Shown here: positions 10,534 through 18,599 of the stretch, piece by piece | Position numbering within the stretch: position 1 is the first letter of the stretch | How the letters are laid out: each line of letters begins with the position of its first letter | Source: Pseudomonas fuscovaginae SE-1 | GTDB taxonomy: Bacteria > Pseudomonadota > Gammaproteobacteria > Pseudomonadales > Pseudomonadaceae | NCBI RefSeq assembly: GCF_000364705.1 | Contig: NZ_AQOH01000047.1 | Coordinates: 19,570-83,569, forward strand | Direction of reading: 5' to 3' | Length of the DNA: 64,000 nucleotides | Program-made: the position numbers and the translations under genes | Notes under the pieces: generated by a model | What the model saw: only the letters and a program-made list of their open reading frames with translations | Database searches by the model: none | Told to the model about the DNA's origin: nothing

Positions 10534-11355
10534 ATGGATCGTTACGTTGTCTTCGGCAATCCCATTGGCCACAGCAAGTCGCCGTTGATTCACCGCCTGT
10601 TCGCCGAGCAGACCGGCCAGCAACTGGACTACAGCACGCTGCTGGCGCCGCTCGACGATTTTTCCGGTTGTGCCCGGGCGTTTTTCCAGGAAGGCCGTGG
10701 CGCCAACGTCACCGTACCGTTCAAGGAAGAGGCGTTCCGCCTCGCCGACAGCCTGACCGATCGGGCGCGGCGGGCCGGGGCGGTGAACACCCTGAGCAAG
10801 CTGGCCGATGGCAGCCTGCTGGGTGACAACACCGACGGTGCCGGCCTGGTGCGTGACCTGGAGGTCAACGCCGGCTTCAGCCTGCAGGGCAAGCGTGTCC
10901 TGCTGCTCGGCGCCGGTGGCGCGGTACGCGGGGCGCTGGAGCCGCTGCTGGCGCAGCAGCCGGCCTCGCTGGTGATCGCCAACCGTACCGTCGAGAAGGC
11001 CGAGTTGCTGGCCGAGCTGTTCGCTGACCTGGGGCCGGTGTCCGCCAGCGGTTTCGACTGGTTGCAGGAGCCGGTGGACCTGATCATCAACGCCACCTCG
11101 GCCAGCCTGTCCGGCGATGTGCCGCCGATTGCGCCGAGCCTGGTCGAGCCCGGCAAGACCGTCTGCTACGACATGATGTACGGCAAGGAGCCGACCGCGT
11201 TCTGCCGCTGGGCCAGCGCACAATCGGCGGCGGTGGCCCTGGATGGCCTGGGCATGCTCGCCGAGCAGGCGGCGGTGGCCTTCGAGCTGTGGCGTGGCGT
11301 GCGCCCGGATACGGCGCCGGTGCTGGCCGAGCTGCGGCGCCTGCTGGCCGCCTAG
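10534..11355 (+). CDS. aroE: AroE, shikimate dehydrogenase
   Basis: This enzyme reduces 3-dehydroshikimate to shikimate with NADPH in the aromatic amino acid pathway. The 273-residue protein opens with [12 protein letters not shown]. It has the catalytic Lys in V-T-V-P-F-K-E, the substrate Asp in N-T-D-G-A-G, and the dinucleotide loop [12 protein letters not shown] lies just before the ATG, and the ATG was preferred. Its TAG stop codon is also the first three bases of the palindromic element at 11353-11500, so the end of the gene was probably set by that insertion. Confidence 0.96.
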   Translation: MDRYVVFGNPIGHSKSPLIHRLFAEQTGQQLDYSTLLAPLDDFSGCARAFFQEGRGANVTVPFKEEAFRLADSLTDRARRAGAVNTLSKLADGSLLGDNTDGAGLVRDLEVNAGFSLQGKRVLLLGAGGAVRGALEPLLAQQPASLVIANRTVEKAELLAELFADLGPVSASGFDWLQEPVDLIINATSASLSGDVPPIAPSLVEPGKTVCYDMMYGKEPTAFCRWASAQSAAVALDGLGMLAEQAAVAFELWRGVRPDTAPVLAELRRLLAA

Positions 11356-11500
11356 GCTATGTATGAAATCGCTTGAAACTTGGTTATGCGGCGTTAAAAA
11401 CCGGCTCGGAATGCTCATTGACAACCAGTCAAGTCGGGCGCGACCCCGGCCGTTCCTCGCCGGTTTTTGCCTTGCCTAACCTAATTTCATACACAGCCTA
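11353..11500. mobile_element. TA-flanked palindromic element (MITE-like), copy 1
   Basis: The 148-base element has terminal inverted repeats: TAGGCTATGTATGAAAT on the left and the complement of TAGGCTGTGTATGAAAT on the right, one mismatch in 17. Inside are AAAAACCGGC/GCCGGTTTTT arms and a centre containing GGAATGCTCATTGAC. It encodes no protein. A TA at each edge looks like a two-base target duplication, as with TA-targeting (for example IS5-family) transposons. The first TAG is the aroE stop codon. A related copy is at 38851. Confidence 0.75.
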
Positions 11501-11557
11501 AGGCCCTCCAGGGCGGAGAAACCTCGGGTGAGTAGGCTCTTTTTGTGAATGGGCTTT

Positions 11558-11587
11558 TGTGGCGAGCGGGCAAGCCCGCTCGCCACA
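11558..11587. repeat. Compact perfect REP palindrome
   Basis: TGTGGCGAGCGGGC and its exact complement are separated only by AA, giving 14-base arms. It is family 1 reduced to its two ends with the ~110-base core removed, and it lies just downstream of the MITE-like element. It may act as a bidirectional hairpin between the convergent aroE and SulP genes. Confidence 0.85.
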
Positions 11588-11641
11588 GGACTGCGTCCGC
11601 CATACAGTCTCGTTAATTGCCCGACTCGTTAGTGGAAGGGC

Positions 11642-13210
11642 TCAATCCTCGAAGCGGATCGGGCACTTATCCACACCCTCGAGCTTGACCAGTTCCTCGA
11701 TCACCTGGGCCCGCGCCTTGCGCAACGTCAGGCTGCGTCCCTCGCGGGCCAGCCGGCGTGCTTCCTGGTGCAGCATCTCGACCCCGGAATAGTCGATGAA
11801 GTTGATCTGCTGCGCCTCGATCACCACTCGCGGACCTTTGAGCCGCTGCAGGCGCACCTGCAGGTAATGGCTGGCGCCGAAGAAGATCGACCCGCCGACC
11901 CGCAGCACTTCCTCGTCGCCCTCGCGCCAATGCTGCACCCGTGGTTGCGAGGTGCGCTTGAGGTAGAAGAACAGCGAGGCCAGCACCCCGGCATAGATCG
12001 CCGTCTGCAGCTCCAGCAGCAGGGTCGCCACGCAGGTCAGCGCCATCACCACGAATTCCGCATGGCTGACCCGCAGCAGCGCGCGGATGCCGCGATGATC
12101 CACCAGCCCCCAACTGATCAGCAGGATGCTGCCGGCCATGGCCGGAATCGGGATGTGGGCGATCAGCGCCGAGCCGCACACCGCGAACAGCGCCACCCAC
12201 AGCGCCGAGAACACCCCGGCCAGCGGTGAACAGGCACCTGCCTCGTAGCTGAGGGCGGCGCGGGTGAACGAACCGGCGGACAGGTAGCCGGAAAACAGGC
12301 TGCCGACGATATTCGACAGGCCCTGGGCGCGGACTTCCTGGTTGGCGTCGAGCAACTGCTGCGAACGTGCGGACAACGAGCGGGCGATCGACAGGCTCGT
12401 CACCAGCCCGAGCATGCCCACGGCAACGGCACTGGGCAGCAGTCGCAGCACCGCTTCCAGGTCCAGCGGCAGCGGGCTGAACGGTGGCAGGCGCCCGGCG
12501 AAGCCCTTGACCCGTTGCACGTGGCCGAACATTTCCGGCCACAGCCAGACCAGCAGGCTGGCGAGTACCAGGGTGATCAGCAGGGTTGGCCAGCGCGGCA
12601 GCAGCGACTTGAGCAGCAGGCCCATCAGCAGCGTTCCCAACCCGAGAACCAGCGACGGTCGGTCGACCTCGCCGATATGCTGCATGAGGGCCAGCAGGCT
12701 GTTGAGCGCGGTGGCCTGGTTCGCCACGTCGATGCCCAGCAGGTTGGGCAATTGCCCCAGGGCGATGACCACGGCGGCGCCGAGGGTGAACCCGAGCACC
12801 ACCGAGTGCGAAACGAAGTTCACCAGGGCGCCGAAGCGCAGCAGGCCCAGCAGCCACTGGAACACTCCGGCGATGAAGGTCAGCAGCAGGATCAGGGTGA
12901 TGTAGTCCTGGCTGCCGGGGACGGCCAGCGGGCTGACGCTGGCGAACAGGACGATGGAGATCGCCGCGGTGGGGCCGCAGATCAGGTGCCAGGACGAGCC
13001 CCAGAGGCAGGCGATCAGCACCGGGACGATCGCCGCGTAGAGGCCGTATTCCGGCGGCAGGCCGGCGATCAGGGCATAGGCGACCGATTGCGGCAAGGCG
13101 AGGATGGCGCCACTCAGGCCGACGATCAGGTCTCGGCTGACGCTGGCGCGGGTCTGCCTGGGCAGCCAGCTGAGAAATGGCAGGAATGCGTGGCGGTTGG
13201 TCCAGCCCAT
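11642..13210 (-). CDS. SulP-family anion transporter with STAS domain
   Basis: This 522-residue inner-membrane protein has about 10-12 hydrophobic segments. It carries the family motif near the N-terminus (A-L-P-Q-S-V-A-Y-A-L-I-A-G-L-P-P-E-Y-G-L-Y) and a C-terminal STAS domain from about residue 420, with F-I-D-Y-S-G-V-E-M-L. SulP proteins carry sulfate, bicarbonate or dicarboxylates, and the substrate cannot be read here. Proximity to choline sulfatase makes sulfate attractive but unproven. The start is the ATG at 13210, with GAGAG upstream; a TTG at 13234 is possible. A DnaA-box match lies at 11667-11675. Confidence 0.9.
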   Translation of the reverse strand: MGWTNRHAFLPFLSWLPRQTRASVSRDLIVGLSGAILALPQSVAYALIAGLPPEYGLYAAIVPVLIACLWGSSWHLICGPTAAISIVLFASVSPLAVPGSQDYITLILLLTFIAGVFQWLLGLLRFGALVNFVSHSVVLGFTLGAAVVIALGQLPNLLGIDVANQATALNSLLALMQHIGEVDRPSLVLGLGTLLMGLLLKSLLPRWPTLLITLVLASLLVWLWPEMFGHVQRVKGFAGRLPPFSPLPLDLEAVLRLLPSAVAVGMLGLVTSLSIARSLSARSQQLLDANQEVRAQGLSNIVGSLFSGYLSAGSFTRAALSYEAGACSPLAGVFSALWVALFAVCGSALIAHIPIPAMAGSILLISWGLVDHRGIRALLRVSHAEFVVMALTCVATLLLELQTAIYAGVLASLFFYLKRTSQPRVQHWREGDEEVLRVGGSIFFGASHYLQVRLQRLKGPRVVIEAQQINFIDYSGVEMLHQEARRLAREGRSLTLRKARAQVIEELVKLEGVDKCPIRFED

Positions 13211-13273
13211 GGGTCTCTCGGTTGGATGAGTCAAAATCGGCGGCAGTGTGCCAGCAGCGCTGGCACCGTCCCT

Positions 13274-13363
13274 TGTAGTAGCCGGCTGGCTGGCGATAGC
13301 GGTGTATCAGTCAACAACGATGTCGACTGCCAAACTGCTATCGCCAGCCAGCCGGCTCCTACG
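13274..13363. repeat. REP-type inverted pair, family 2 (copy 1)
   Basis: TGTAGTAGCCGGCTGGCTGGCGATAGC at the left end is mirrored by its near complement at the right end, around a ~35-base variable core with ATGTCGACTG. Homologous pairs lie near 23.0 and 25.9 kb, and fragments near 17.4 and 63.97 kb. Confidence 0.85.
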
Positions 13364-13377
13364 AAGAGTACGTGAAT

Positions 13378-13485
13378 GATCGTTCCCACGCTCCGCGTGG
13401 GAATGCAGTCCGTGACGCTCTGCGTCACAAGAGCGGACGCCGAGCGTCCAGGGAGCCATTCCCACGCCGAGCGTGGGAACGATCG
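13378..13485. repeat. Triple-hairpin repeat, family 3 (copy 1)
   Basis: The outer ends GATCGTTCCCACGC and GCGTGGGAACGATC are inverted. Each end is itself a small palindrome (CCCACGCTCCGCGTGGG on the left). Between them is GTGACGCTCTGCGTCAC and a CGGACGCCGAGCGTCC palindrome. The element lies between choX and the SulP gene. It recurs complete near 55.3 kb and partially at 17.5 and 50.1 kb. Confidence 0.85.
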
Positions 13486-13502
13486 GTGCACTTGAATGAA
13501 GC

Positions 13503-14423
13503 TCAGAGCCTGGCCTTCACCGCGGCCAGGCCGTCCTGGCCGTCGGCGGTCTTCACCCCGTCCAGCCATTTGTCCAGCACCGCCGGGTTGGCCTTGATCC
13601 AGGCCTTGGCCGCATCGGCGTTGCTCAGCTTCTTGTTGGCGACGTCAGCCATGATGCTGTTTTCCATGTCGAGGGTGAAGCGCAGGTTGGAAAACAGCTT
13701 GCCGACGTTCGGACAGGCCTGTGCATAACCCTTGCGGGTCACGGTGTAGACGCTGCCGCTGTCGCCGAAGTACTTCTCGCCGCCCTTGAGGTAGTGCATC
13801 TTGATCTGCACGTTCATCGGGTGCGGTGTCCAGCCGAGGAACACCACGAACTTTTGTTTCTTGATCGACCGGCCGACCTCGGCCAGCATCGCCTGTTCGC
13901 TGGATTCCACCAGTTTCCACTGGCCCAGCCCGAACTCGTCGTGCTTGATGATCTGCGCCAGCGAGGCATTGGCGGGCGCGCCGGAACCGATGCCGTAGAG
14001 CTTCTTGTCGAACTTGTCGGCGAATTTTTGCAAGTCGGCGAAATCATGCACGCCAGCGTCCCACACATAATCCGGGACCGCCAGGGTGAACTCGGTGCCT
14101 TCGAGGTTCTTCGCCAGTTGGGTGACATCACCGCTGCCGATGAACTTGTCGTAGAAGCCCTGCTGCGCCGGCATCCAGTTGCCGAGGAACACGTCGACCT
14201 GGCCGTCCTTGAGCCCGCCGTAGGTGATCGGCACCGCCAGGGTGTCGACCTTGGCCTTGTAGCCCAGGCCCTCCAGCAGCAGCCCGGCGATGGCATTGGT
14301 CGCGGCGATATCGCTCCAGCCCGGGTCGGCCATCTTCACCGTGTCGCAGGTCTGGTCGGCGTAGGCGCCCAGGCTGCTCGCGGCCAGCAGTCCGGCACAG
14401 AGGATTGTGGATAACTTCTTCAT
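13503..14423 (-). CDS. choX: Choline ABC transporter substrate-binding protein (ChoX-like)
   Basis: This 306-residue periplasmic protein has a signal peptide (cleavage near A-Y-A-D, residues 20-23). The mature part begins with C-D-T-V-K-M-A-D-P-G-W-S-D-I-A-A-T-N-A and contains F-L-G-N-W-M-P-A-Q and L-G-W-T-P-H-P-M-N. These are features of the ProX/ChoX class that binds quaternary amines through aromatic boxes. It lies directly downstream of choline sulfatase on the same strand (18-base gap), so choline or choline-O-sulfate is the likely ligand. No permease or ATPase gene accompanies it here, so it must share a transporter encoded elsewhere. Confidence 0.88.
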   Translation of the reverse strand: MKKLSTILCAGLLAASSLGAYADQTCDTVKMADPGWSDIAATNAIAGLLLEGLGYKAKVDTLAVPITYGGLKDGQVDVFLGNWMPAQQGFYDKFIGSGDVTQLAKNLEGTEFTLAVPDYVWDAGVHDFADLQKFADKFDKKLYGIGSGAPANASLAQIIKHDEFGLGQWKLVESSEQAMLAEVGRSIKKQKFVVFLGWTPHPMNVQIKMHYLKGGEKYFGDSGSVYTVTRKGYAQACPNVGKLFSNLRFTLDMENSIMADVANKKLSNADAAKAWIKANPAVLDKWLDGVKTADGQDGLAAVKARL

Positions 14424-14441
14424 GGCTTCCCCTTCTGTTCG

Positions 14442-15956
14442 TTATTGGTTTTGGCAGGGTTGTGGATAACGAGCCTTGCGCTCCAGATCGTCGAGGTCGA
14501 TGTGGTTGCGCATGTATTGCTGACTGGCGTCTACCATCGGCTGGTGGTCCCAGCTCTTCAGCTTTCCGAGGGTCAGGGCGTCGGCGACGAAGCGCCGGCG
14601 TCGCTGGCTGGCGAGCACCTGTTGGTGGATCGCCGGGATATTCCATTTCGCCCGGGCTTCGGCCAGGAAGTCGTTGAACAGTTGCTGGTGGTCCGGTGAC
14701 TGGCTGAGTTCTTCCTCTTCGCGTGGATCGTTGTGGATATCGTAGAGCAGGCACGGATCGTCTTCGCTGTAGATGAACTTGTAGGCGCCGCGGCGGATCA
14801 TCATCAACGGGCTCACGGTGCCTTCGGCCATGTATTCGCCGAACACCTCGTCATGCCCGCCCTCGCCTGTCAGGTGCGGCAGCAGCGAGCGACCGTCGAG
14901 CGGCAGATCGGCCTGCACGCTGCCGCCGGCCAGTTCCACCAGGGTAGGCAGCAGGTCGGCGGTGGACACGGCGGCGCCGACCCGGTGGGCGGCGAACTGC
15001 CCCGGTGCGCTGATCAGCAGCGGTACCCGGGCGGACATCTCGAACCAGTGCATCTTGTACCAGAGCCCGCGCTCGCCGAGCATGTCGCCGTGGTCGCCGG
15101 AGAACACGATGATGGTGTCGTCGGCCAGGCCGATGTCTTCCAGGGTCTGCAGCAGCTTGCCGACGTTGCTGTCGATGTAGCTGCAGGCGCCGAAGTAGGC
15201 ACGGCGGGCGTCGCGGATCTTATCCACAGGCAGGGGCTTGTCCCACAGGTCGTAGACCTTGAGCAGGCGCTGCGAGTGCGGGTCGAGGCTGTCCTGGGCC
15301 GGCGTGTGCGGCAGCGGGATGTCCTCGTCGCGGTACAAATCCCAGAACGCCTTGGGGATGGTGTACGGGTCGTGGGGGTGGGTCATCGACACGGTCAGGC
15401 AGAACGGCCGGTCGCCGTCTTCGCGCACATGGTCGAACAGGTACTGCTGGGCCTTGAACACCACCTCTTCATCGAAGTCGAGCTGGTTGGTGCGCACGCA
15501 GGGGCCGGCCTGCAGCACCGAGGACATGTTGTGGTACCAACTGGGGCGTACGTCGGGTTCGTCCCAGTTCACCGCCCAGCCGTAGTCGGCCGGGTAGATA
15601 TCGCTGGTCAGGCGCTCCTCGTAGCCGTGGAGCTGGTCGGGGCCGCAGAAGTGCATCTTGCCCGACAGCGCGGTGCGATAACCCAGGCGGCGCAGGTAGT
15701 GGGCATAGGTCGGGACGTCGGCGGGGAAATCGGCGGCGTTGTCGTAGGCGCCGATCCTGCTCGGCAACTGGCCGCTGACCAGGGTGAAGCGCGAGGGTGC
15801 ACACAGCGGGCTGTTGCAGTAGGCGGCGTCGAAGACCACGCCCTGGGCCGCCAGCCGGCTCAGGTTCGGCAGCTTGATCGGCGACGGGCTGTAGAGTGGC
15901 AACAGCGGGGCGGCCATCTGGTCGGCCATGATGAAGAGAATGTTCTTGCGCTTCAT
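14442..15956 (-). CDS. betC: BetC, choline-sulfatase
   Basis: The enzyme hydrolyses choline-O-sulfate to choline and sulfate, feeding glycine betaine synthesis and sulfur supply. The 504-residue protein starts M-K-R-K-N-I-L-F-I-M-A-D-Q. It carries the sulfatase signature C-A-P-S-R with Cys52, which should be converted to formylglycine, plus G-K-M-H-F-C-G-P and S-G-D-H-G-D-M-L-G-E. Length matches BetC (about 500-512). Upstream in-frame starts at 15974 and 15980 exist without good ribosome binding sites. It is divergent from its LysR regulator and co-directional with choX. Confidence 0.94.
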   Translation of the reverse strand: MKRKNILFIMADQMAAPLLPLYSPSPIKLPNLSRLAAQGVVFDAAYCNSPLCAPSRFTLVSGQLPSRIGAYDNAADFPADVPTYAHYLRRLGYRTALSGKMHFCGPDQLHGYEERLTSDIYPADYGWAVNWDEPDVRPSWYHNMSSVLQAGPCVRTNQLDFDEEVVFKAQQYLFDHVREDGDRPFCLTVSMTHPHDPYTIPKAFWDLYRDEDIPLPHTPAQDSLDPHSQRLLKVYDLWDKPLPVDKIRDARRAYFGACSYIDSNVGKLLQTLEDIGLADDTIIVFSGDHGDMLGERGLWYKMHWFEMSARVPLLISAPGQFAAHRVGAAVSTADLLPTLVELAGGSVQADLPLDGRSLLPHLTGEGGHDEVFGEYMAEGTVSPLMMIRRGAYKFIYSEDDPCLLYDIHNDPREEEELSQSPDHQQLFNDFLAEARAKWNIPAIHQQVLASQRRRRFVADALTLGKLKSWDHQPMVDASQQYMRNHIDLDDLERKARYPQPCQNQ

Positions 15957-16071
15957 GGTATCGCGGCGTTCCATAGTCAATTGTTATGCGATAGTGCTGC
16001 GATCGAGGATGTGGCCGTTGCCTATTGCCGGTAAAGCCCATGCCACACAATGACTAGGATAAGTACAGCTT
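15957..16071. promoter_or_regulatory. Divergent control region of betC/choX and the LysR gene
   Basis: These 115 bases separate the outward-facing betC and LysR genes and are AT-richer than the flanks. LysR proteins usually bind such gaps. Specific operator half-sites could not be identified with confidence. Confidence 0.5.
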
Positions 16072-17022
16072 ATGTTTGATGCGCTGGGTGACCTGTCTCT
16101 CGACCTGCTGCGGGTGTTCGAAGCGGCGGCCCGTCATCGCAGCTTCACGGCGGCGGCGGTGGAACTGGGCACCACTCAGCCGGCGATCAGCCAGCAGATC
16201 AAGCGTCTGGAGGAGCAGTTGGCGACTCGGCTGTTCGACCGTATCTATCGTGGTATCGAACTGACCGAGGCGGGTTCACTGCTGTTCGAGCAGGTCCAGG
16301 CGGGACTGGAGAGCATCGACAGTGGGCTGAGCGCGGTGACCGCCCACAGCCGGCATGAGGTGCTGCAGGTCGCCACCGACTTCGCCTTTGCCGCCTACTG
16401 GCTGATGCCGCGCCTGCATCGCTTCCACGCGGCCAATCCGCTGGTGGACGTCAGCCTGGTGACCAGCGAGCGCAGCCACAACATGCTGCGCACCGATATC
16501 GACGTGGCCGTGCTGTTCGGCCAGGGCCGCTTCAAGCAGGGCGAAAGCCATTGGCTGTTCAGCGAGGAAGTGTTCCCGGTGTGCGGCCCGCAATTGCTCC
16601 ACGGGCGCGAACGGCCGCTGGCGACCGAAGCCTTGCTGGAACTGCCGCTGCTGCACCTCAAGGGTGAGAGCAGCAGCCACTGGTTCGACTGGAGCGGGGT
16701 ATTTCGCGAGCTGGGCCTGACCAGCGCACCGGCGCCGGGGCAATTGCGCTTCGACAACTACACCCTGCTGATCCAGGCGGCGATCGGTGGCCAGGGCGTG
16801 GCCATCGGCTGGCGCCACCTTGTGGATAACCTGCTGGAACAGGGCCTGTTGTGCCGGCCGATCAACCAGACGGTGCTGTCGACCTTCGGCTACTACGTCG
16901 TGCTGCCACCGCGTAAACGGCGCGGAGTGCTGATCCAGCGGTTTTTCGACTGGCTGATGGCCGAGCAGGCCAACAGTGCGCAGTCACTGGTTGGGCTGGG
17001 CTTGCCGTCGATTGCGGTGTAG
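16072..17022 (+). CDS. LysR-type regulator of choline sulfate use
   Basis: This 316-residue regulator has an N-terminal winged helix-turn-helix (A-A-A-R-H-R-S-F-T-A-A-A-V-E-L-G, then Q-P-A-I-S-Q-Q-I-K-R-L-E) and a C-terminal periplasmic-binding-like effector domain from about residue 95. It is transcribed away from betC and choX, the classical arrangement for the local activator. Together with the family context this suggests choline or choline-O-sulfate as inducer, which is inference. A DnaA-box match occurs within the gene at 16821-16829 on the minus strand. Confidence 0.87.
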   Translation: MFDALGDLSLDLLRVFEAAARHRSFTAAAVELGTTQPAISQQIKRLEEQLATRLFDRIYRGIELTEAGSLLFEQVQAGLESIDSGLSAVTAHSRHEVLQVATDFAFAAYWLMPRLHRFHAANPLVDVSLVTSERSHNMLRTDIDVAVLFGQGRFKQGESHWLFSEEVFPVCGPQLLHGRERPLATEALLELPLLHLKGESSSHWFDWSGVFRELGLTSAPAPGQLRFDNYTLLIQAAIGGQGVAIGWRHLVDNLLEQGLLCRPINQTVLSTFGYYVVLPPRKRRGVLIQRFFDWLMAEQANSAQSLVGLGLPSIAV

Positions 17023-17058
17023 CGTGGGCGATCATCAGGATTGTTGAAAGAGAGTGGT

Positions 17059-17385
17059 ATGCAAGCAATCAAGGGTTACCACGCCCATGTCTACTTCGAT
17101 GCCTCGACCCTCGACCAGGCCCGGGAGCTGTGCGAGCGGGCGGCGGCGACGTTTGCACTGAAGATGGGGCGGGTGCATGAGCGGCTGGTGGGGCCGCATC
17201 CGGACTGGAGCTGCCAGTTGGCGTTCGAGGCGGAGCAGTTTGGCGCCGTCGTGCCATGGCTGGCGCTCAATCGTCAGGGGCTGGTGGTGTTCACCCATCC
17301 GCTGACGGGCGACGACCTGGCGGATCACCGCGACCATGCCATCTGGATGGGCGCGGTGCGGCCGTTGGATCTGTCGATCTTCTGA
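17059..17385 (+). CDS. DOPA 4,5-dioxygenase-like small protein
   Basis: This 108-residue cytosolic protein has the pattern of the DOPA-dioxygenase family (PF08883): H-A-H-V-Y-F-D near residue 6, R-V-H-E-R-L-V-G-P-H-P-D-W, and V-F-T-H-P-L-T-G-D-D-L-A-D-H. The repeated His residues could form the metal site. Family members cleave catechol-type rings, but bacterial versions are mostly uncharacterised. The start is the ATG at 17059, with AAGAGAG upstream, rather than the in-frame TTG at 17041. It follows the LysR gene by 36 bases and might be co-transcribed. Confidence 0.85.
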   Translation: MQAIKGYHAHVYFDASTLDQARELCERAAATFALKMGRVHERLVGPHPDWSCQLAFEAEQFGAVVPWLALNRQGLVVFTHPLTGDDLADHRDHAIWMGAVRPLDLSIF

Positions 17386-17389
17386 TCGG

Positions 17390-17450
17390 CAGGAATGGCC
17401 GCCTTCGGCGGATTCGCCAGCAAGCCGGCTTGCTGGCGATAGCGACTCTG
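17390..17450. repeat. REP family 2 fragment
   Basis: This half-element contains GCCAGCAAGCCGGCTTGCTGGC, a perfect short palindrome, preceded by GCCGCCTTCGGCGG. It is homologous to one arm of the full family 2 pairs. It marks the edge between ordinary GC-rich DNA and the AT-rich island. Confidence 0.7.
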
Positions 17451-17503
17451 TCGTCGCCGCCAATCCGCAGGACCAGTACAGCACGTTGCTCAATACTTCA
17501 TAG

Positions 17504-17602
17504 ACGATCCCGGTGCCGAGGCCTCTCTGGACGCTCGGCGTCCGCTCTTGTGACGCAGAGCGGCACGGGCGGCATTCCCACGCGGAGCGTGGGAACGATC
17601 GG
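17504..17602. repeat. Triple-hairpin repeat, family 3 (partial copy)
   Basis: The right half is intact (CTTGTGACGCAGAGCGGCAC, then TTCCCACGCGGAGCGTGGGAA and CGATCGG). The left outer hairpin is decayed to CGATCCCGGTGCCGAG. It lies about 70 bases outside the AT-rich gene pair. The rest of 17386-17673 shows nothing gene-like. Confidence 0.75.
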
Positions 17603-17673
17603 TAACTTCAAATGCCCGGGGTCTTGCTGGTTAGTCTGTGTGAGAGGGCATAGATTCCTTTGTAGCAGGAACT

Positions 17674-18516
17674 TTACTCTTGGCCGAGAGTGCCTTTTGC
17701 CGATTCCTGCTGAAGCCTGTAAAGCACCTTCAATTCATCAAGGCTGGTTTTCTTTATGGCTTCTGGCAGGTTCTTTGGTCGTGATCCTCGGTCGCTCAGG
17801 TAGTTGGTGAATTCCTTATTGGCAAGCAACCCCTCGATGGCAGCCATTTTCTCTTCGGCCTTTTTCGCTGATTCGGCTATTTTTTCAATCTTGTTGTCTA
17901 CATCCGACAACTGTTTTTTATAAACCTCCAGGTTTTCCTTGAGGTTTCCTATGTTTTCATTGGCAAAGCCGACATTCATTGCTTGCCTCAAATCAGTCAG
18001 GGTTACCTTGCGTTTGGTGCTGGTGATATCTGCGCCCATGTTTTCATTGTGTAGCGCTATGCGCTGCCCTGCGCCGAGAAAGTTTCGACTCCATCGTGAT
18101 TCGTTGGTCAGATAGTTTTTTCCCTTGAGTTTGTCGTGGTAAATTTCCAGGGCTTTGATGACGAAGCCTTTCTTGTGTTCCAGACGGAATGTTTTTGTGG
18201 CCTCATCGTAGGTTGGATAGGCGCTTGTGATAGGCCTGGAGCGGAATCCGTGCTTGATGCAGCGATGTGTAGCCTTCTTCGATAGATCAAGGATCTGTTT
18301 GTCTACTTGTTCTTTGAAATCTATGTTTTCGGCAAGGAGCTTTTTTCTTGTTTCAATTCTCTGCATACTATTGGAAATGTATTCGATTTTTTCGGATATT
18401 TTTATTCTCTCATTGCCGAGTTCTTTTGTTCTTTTGAAGTCTGAGATTGCATTTTTATTGCTTTCATAGGTGATTCCGGCTCTGGCGAACATGTTGCTTT
18501 TTATATCAAGTGTCAT
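17674..18516 (-). CDS. Unrecognised coiled-coil protein of the AT-rich island (280 aa)
   Basis: I do not recognise a family. The 280-residue product is charged and largely helical. Coiled-coil-like heptads run at about 28-80 (I-S-E-K-I-E-Y-I-S-N-S-M) and 185-230 (L-K-E-N-L-E-V-Y-K-K-Q-L). A less helical core at 85-165 contains K-T-F-R-L-E-H-K-K-G-F. There is no signal peptide, membrane segment or catalytic motif. Base composition is far more AT-rich than the neighbours and codons are unlike theirs, pointing to horizontal transfer. It is downstream of the 360-aa gene with an 83-base gap, probably one operon. A secreted effector or structural role is possible but unsupported. Confidence 0.7.
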   Translation of the reverse strand: MTLDIKSNMFARAGITYESNKNAISDFKRTKELGNERIKISEKIEYISNSMQRIETRKKLLAENIDFKEQVDKQILDLSKKATHRCIKHGFRSRPITSAYPTYDEATKTFRLEHKKGFVIKALEIYHDKLKGKNYLTNESRWSRNFLGAGQRIALHNENMGADITSTKRKVTLTDLRQAMNVGFANENIGNLKENLEVYKKQLSDVDNKIEKIAESAKKAEEKMAAIEGLLANKEFTNYLSDRGSRPKNLPEAIKKTSLDELKVLYRLQQESAKGTLGQE

Positions 18517-18599
18517 AAGTCGGCTCTATGTTGAAATGGTGGTCTGAAGGAGCGCCATATCGGGTGGCCACTCCTTCTGATTTTTCGGAGTTCAGTAAG

